From assembly GCF_000611645.1 (NCBI RefSeq), contig NW_014012856.1, forward strand, positions 3,607 to 17,811: a stretch of 14,205 nt of DNA. Reading direction: 5' to 3'. Both the position numbers and the translations under genes were made by a program. Positions within the stretch are counted from its first letter, which is position 1; each line of letters opens with the position of its first letter. The stretch is from Monoraphidium neglectum. Taxonomy: Eukaryota > Chlorophyta > Chlorophyceae > Sphaeropleales > Selenastraceae. Below, in pieces: positions 10,601-14,205 of this stretch. The notes beneath the pieces are model-generated. The model was not told the origin of the DNA, searched no databases, and was given only the letters and a program-made list of their open reading frames with translations.

Positions 10601-13600
10601 ATGCTAGGATTTGTCTCGCCACAGCCAGCAGCGCTCCTTCGCTCGCATGGACTACACGCCCACGGCGCTGCGCTGCCGCATTCGTGGCATGTGCAGCAGC
10701 GGCGCCGATTACCGCACAGATGTGCCTCCACTGGAGAAGACCGCACCCACAGCACAGCCGCAGCACCCGTGTCGCCGTTTGGAGGTAGCGGCGGCACCAG
10801 CGGTCGCACCAACAGCAGCGCCGCCGCCACTGACGGGGGAGCCGCAGCGGCGGGTGCAAGCCTCAGCAGCGCGGACACCCAGGAGCGCCCCTGGGCGCAG
10901 CACAAGTGGCAGTGGCGCGGCCACGCCATCAATTACGCGGTGCGCGCATCGCCACGCGTGGGGCGCCTCGGGCCGGGGACGTCGTCGGGCCTGAGGGCCT
11001 CGCAAGCAGCAGCGGGGGCTGCCCGGCCCTGCCCGTTGACCGCTGATCCAGTTGGCAGGAGCCTGCAGTGTTCGGCTCGCGGCGCCAACCCAACCAAGAC
11101 TGGCTGACCGAGCCCCTTCCCAACCCCAGCGCCTGCCTCGATTCCACCTCATGCGGGACCGGGCGCCCCCACTTGCGACCGCTCGCAGACAGCGGGGTGC
11201 GGCAAGCCGGTCGTGCTCGTACATGGCTTTGGCGCAAGCCACGGGCACTATCGGAAGACCATCCCGGCGCTCGCGACTGCAGGTTACAAGGTCAGGCGAG
11301 CGCCGCGGCGGCGGCGCCCATCCCAGGCCTCTGCTGACCATGGTCGCGTCGGCCGCCGATGTTGTTCCAATTGCAGCTGTTGTTGACGAGCGTTCCCTCC
11401 TCCTCCGCCGCCTCCTGCCCGACCCCGCCGGCCCCCCCCCTCTTCCCAGCCAACCATCTGCCCTGCCTCGGCGTCCCACCACCTACCAGAGCCCCCACCC
11501 CCGTACAATCGCTGCCCCACTCCCTCAAATCATTCCCAGCCGCCTGACCTAACCACCTCATCAGGTATACGCCCCCGACCTCCTGGGCTTTGGCGCCAGC
11601 GACAAGCCCGTGCTGCCCGGCGGCTACTCGATTGAGCTCTGGGCGGAGCTTCTCGCCGACTTCACGGCCGAGTTCGTGGGCCCCGACTCGGCGCCGCAGG
11701 GCGCAGTACTGGTCGGCAACTCGATCGGTTCCCTGGTCTGCCTGACGGTGCGCATGCAGGATTTTCCCTTCTGTTTCCTGCTCAGCGGTGCGGATGGGGA
11801 CCTGCGGCCTGCGTGTTTGTCGGCTGCGCGTGTTTGTTGGCACAAGCGTGGCGTGCAGCTGCATGCACCGGCGCGCGGCACGCTCGGGGGCTTCAGATCA
11901 GGCTGCCAGGTGCTGGGTCGTTGCTGACACGCGCTCTCGCCCGCGGCGCCTCGCGCCTGGCCCCGCGCAGGCCGCGGCCGCAGTGCCAGCAGGGCGCGTC
12001 GCCGGGCTCTGCTTCCTCAACTCGGCCGCGGCGATGTGAGGGCGGCGCCCCGGGGAGTGCAGAGCTGGGCGCGGGGGTCCCTGCACGGCCGACCGCCGCT
12101 GTGGCACGCGCGGGGCTGGGCATTGCGAGACGCGCTAGGCCGAGTGTTTTTGATGGCAGGCAGGGATGGGGGGCGGCGGACCTTCAGGGGTGAGGGCAGT
12201 GGCAGGTGGAGGCGTTGTGGAGAGCTGGGCGCGCGCCTCTTATCCTTCGTCTATTTTGAATTCGTCATGGCCCAGCAGCACACCCCTCATGTGAACGCGC
12301 TCACACACACACACACGCACGCGCGCACACACACACACACACCCACACACACAGACACACGCACACAATCCCTCACCTTTGCGTCTGCCTCTCCCCCTCT
12401 CTCCCGCGCCCGTGCGCCCCTCGTACGCGCCCCTCGCGTCAGGAACAACAAGGGCGTCGTGTCGGACTGGCGCATCGTCCTGGCGCTCCCCATTTTCTGG
12501 CTCATCGACCTGCTGCTCAGCATCCGCCCCGTGGCCCAGGCCCTGTTCGGCAACGTGAGGGACCGCGAGGTGCTGGCCAAGGTCCTGCAGAGCATCTACG
12601 GGTGGGCGCGCGCGCGCGCGCAGGCTGCCGAGGGAGCACGCGCAAACATGCGAGCGAGCGGGCACAACACACACACACACACACAGACACACACACACAT
12701 GCACATGCACATGCACATGCACCCACGCACGCGCGCACACAACCACACGAAAGTACACACGCACATGCGCACACTCACATACACACGCGCGAGCGTGCAC
12801 ACGTGCATGAGTCACCCCCGCCCAGCCGCGTCACGGGCTGCCAGAAGTGGCCCCAACGCTGGCCGCTGCCACCAGCGGCGTGCCTCCCCGATCGGCGGCG
12901 TGAACACCCATACGACTCGTGCACGCATCCTCCCACCCCCGCCCCTCCCACACGCACCCCTGCCTCCCCGCTGCCTCCCCAAATTCACCCCCGACATATG
13001 TAATCCCAGCAACAAGGAGGCGGTTGATGACGACCTCGTGTCCATAATCGCCGCGCCCTCTTACGACGCGGGCGCGCTGGATGTGTTTGTTTCCGTCATC
13101 ACCGGTGCGGGGCGCGGGCTTTGGGGGCTTGCCGGCGCCCTGGGGGCGGGTGGCATTTTGCGCGGCAGGCGCGGCGCGGAAAGAAGCGTGGTCATTCGCT
13201 TGTCTGGCTCCAGGGAGGCGGGCACCGGCAGCGCTCTAGCTGCACATTCGGTCAAGCACGCCAGCGCGACGCTGCCTCGCGTGGCTGGGCCCGTAGGTGA
13301 GCTGGTTGGTGGGTATCCCACACTCCCTCCCCCTTCCTGCCACAAACCTGCCGCAGGCCCTCCCGGGCCCAAGCCCTGGGACCTCCTCCCGAAGGTCACC
13401 GCACCCATCTTCATCGCCTGGGGGTGAGCCGCGGCGCTCGGCCCCTCGCCTCATCAGGCCCGCGCGCGCCTGCATATGTGCGCGAGCCTGCCCTTCCCTG
13501 CCCTGACCAGACAGGGCGGCCGCCGCACCCTTGCGCCGCAGCCCCCTGGCAGCCTGCCGGGACGGCCCAAGACTCGCAGGCGCACTCAACCGTTTTCCTC

Positions 13601-14115
13601 CCTCCCGCAGCCCGCGACCCTCGCCCACACAATGCATCGCGATCAACCCCATTAGGGACTCGGACCCCTTCACCCCTCTGGACGGCCCCGTGGGCCAGTT
13701 TTTCGAGGGCCTGCCCGCGTCGCGGCCCGACACCACCTTCTCACTGCTCCAGGGGGTTGGCCACTGCCCGCAGGTGCGCAGGGCTGGATAGACAGGGCGC
13801 GCTTGGCTGCAGGCACATGCGCAGCAGGCAGATTGCCTGCAGCTCAGCCTCTGCACTATGTGCCGCGTCTTGTCGGGGTCGCCGTCTATTGACGTTCTGA
13901 ACCTCACCCTTGCCACATACCTGAACCGGAAGCTCGATGTGCTGTCTGAATTGATTCCAAATTTCGGTGTGTCCGCCAACCTCTAAACCCCAAAGGACGA
14001 CCGGCCGGAGCTGCTGCACGAGAAGCTGCTGCCCTGGCTGACTCAGGTCTTTGGCGGGCAGCAGCAGCCGGGGGCGGGCGTGCCGGTGGCCGGGGCGAGC
14101 GTCGCAGATGGATAG
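10601..14115 (+). CDS. CLD1: Chlorophyll dephytylase-like alpha/beta hydrolase, plastid-targeted
   Basis: Nine exons join in phase to 415 residues: 10601-10939, 11189-11290, 11565-11747, 11971-12035, 12443-12601, 13010-13104, 13357-13423, 13656-13773, 13996-14115. The start ATG follows an in-frame TGA at 10589. Residues 1 to about 90 are Ala/Ser/Arg/His-rich and poor in acidic residues at first, as in a plastid transit peptide. WQWRGHAINY begins the conserved part. The oxyanion motif is HGFG (125-128), the nucleophile is Ser200 in GNSIGS, the acid is Asp340 in WGDSDPF, and the base is His373 in GVGHCPQDDRPE. The cap carries MNNKGVVSDWR and GNKEAVDDDLVSIIA, and TGPPGPKP and FTPLDGPVG follow. 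These match plant CLD1 closely, more so than pheophytinase. CLD1 removes phytol from chlorophyll during photosystem turnover in thylakoids. Two introns carry large CA arrays, and the last acceptor is AAG. Specificity is inferred from the family. Confidence 0.88.
12301..12366. repeat. (CA)n microsatellite in intron 4 of the hydrolase gene
   Basis: A CA dinucleotide array with CG and single-base interruptions lies in intron 12036-12442. It is followed by a pyrimidine-rich stretch that leads to the acceptor at 12440-12442. Confidence 0.9.
12605..12800. repeat. (GC)n, (CA)n and CATGCA hexamer repeats in intron 5 of the hydrolase gene
   Basis: The intron starts with a GC run (about 12606-12620). 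A CA array follows from about 12667, then four or five copies of ACATGC/CATGCA around 12697-12722, then degenerate CA/CG repeats to about 12800. All lie inside intron 12602-13009. The alternating purine-pyrimidine sequence is prone to Z-DNA and to length change. Confidence 0.88.
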
Positions 14116-14139
14116 GCGGATGGCTGGCGCTTGAGGCCC

Positions 14140-14143
<4 letters not shown>

Positions 14144-14205
<62 letters not shown>
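14144..14205. repeat. (TG)n microsatellite at the window edge
   Basis: A pure TG run of 31 units reaches the last base of the window and probably continues beyond it. It starts 28 bases after the hydrolase stop codon, so it is likely transcribed as part of the 3' UTR. Confidence 0.95.

Noticed and set aside
10709..11482. 257-codon minus-strand open frame
   Set aside because: It is antisense to the first two CLD1 exons and their introns. Composition is GC-driven and no motifs are seen.
12667..12800. CRISPR-like array from repeated CATGCA and CA units
   Set aside because: There are no spacers of constant length. It is a simple microsatellite inside a eukaryotic intron.
12036..13427. 463-codon plus-strand open frame
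   Set aside because: It runs through introns and the CA arrays. Only parts coincide with true CLD1 exons, and the rest is repeat-encoded His/Thr.

Overview
The window looks like nuclear DNA of a green alga (Chlorophyta); I cannot fix the genus. It is GC-rich, and real coding sequence is split by many GT-AG introns with GTGAGY or GTGCGY donors. It also carries long CA/GT microsatellites, a Ser-Pro repeat linker typical of algal secreted or wall proteins, and a clear homologue of a plastid chlorophyll-metabolism hydrolase. Nothing suggests an operon, phage or bacterial replicon.

Layout. (1) Minus strand, 3480 down to at least 265: a multi-exon gene whose exons join in consistent phase. It encodes an unassigned N-terminal region, a PD-(D/E)XK-like nuclease core (ExK and QxxxY motifs), a YGFLT-type connector and the start of a protein kinase N-lobe. 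The kinase runs towards the left edge, and its remainder is either outside the window or lost. (2) 3481-6257: about 2.8 kb with no gene I can support, lying between divergent genes. (3) Plus strand, 6258-8889: a five-exon secreted metzincin-type metalloprotease with a signal peptide, the zinc site HELGHRLGLNHD, a Met-turn, a PPC-like beta domain, a Ser-Pro linker and a C-terminal beta-rich domain. (4) 8890-10600: about 1.7 kb of 3' UTR and intergenic DNA with one unproven open frame. (5) Plus strand, 10601-14115: a nine-exon alpha/beta hydrolase, best called chlorophyll dephytylase (CLD1), with a complete Ser-Asp-His triad and a plastid-transit-like N-terminus. The window ends in a (GT)n tract 28 bases after its stop codon.

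The three genes show no sign of a shared pathway. One is a nuclease-kinase fusion of the expanded or effector-like kind, one a secreted protease of bacterial type, and one a plastid housekeeping enzyme. All exon joins were worked out by hand from splice-site and reading-phase consistency. The least certain points are the second exon and the 3' end of gene 1.
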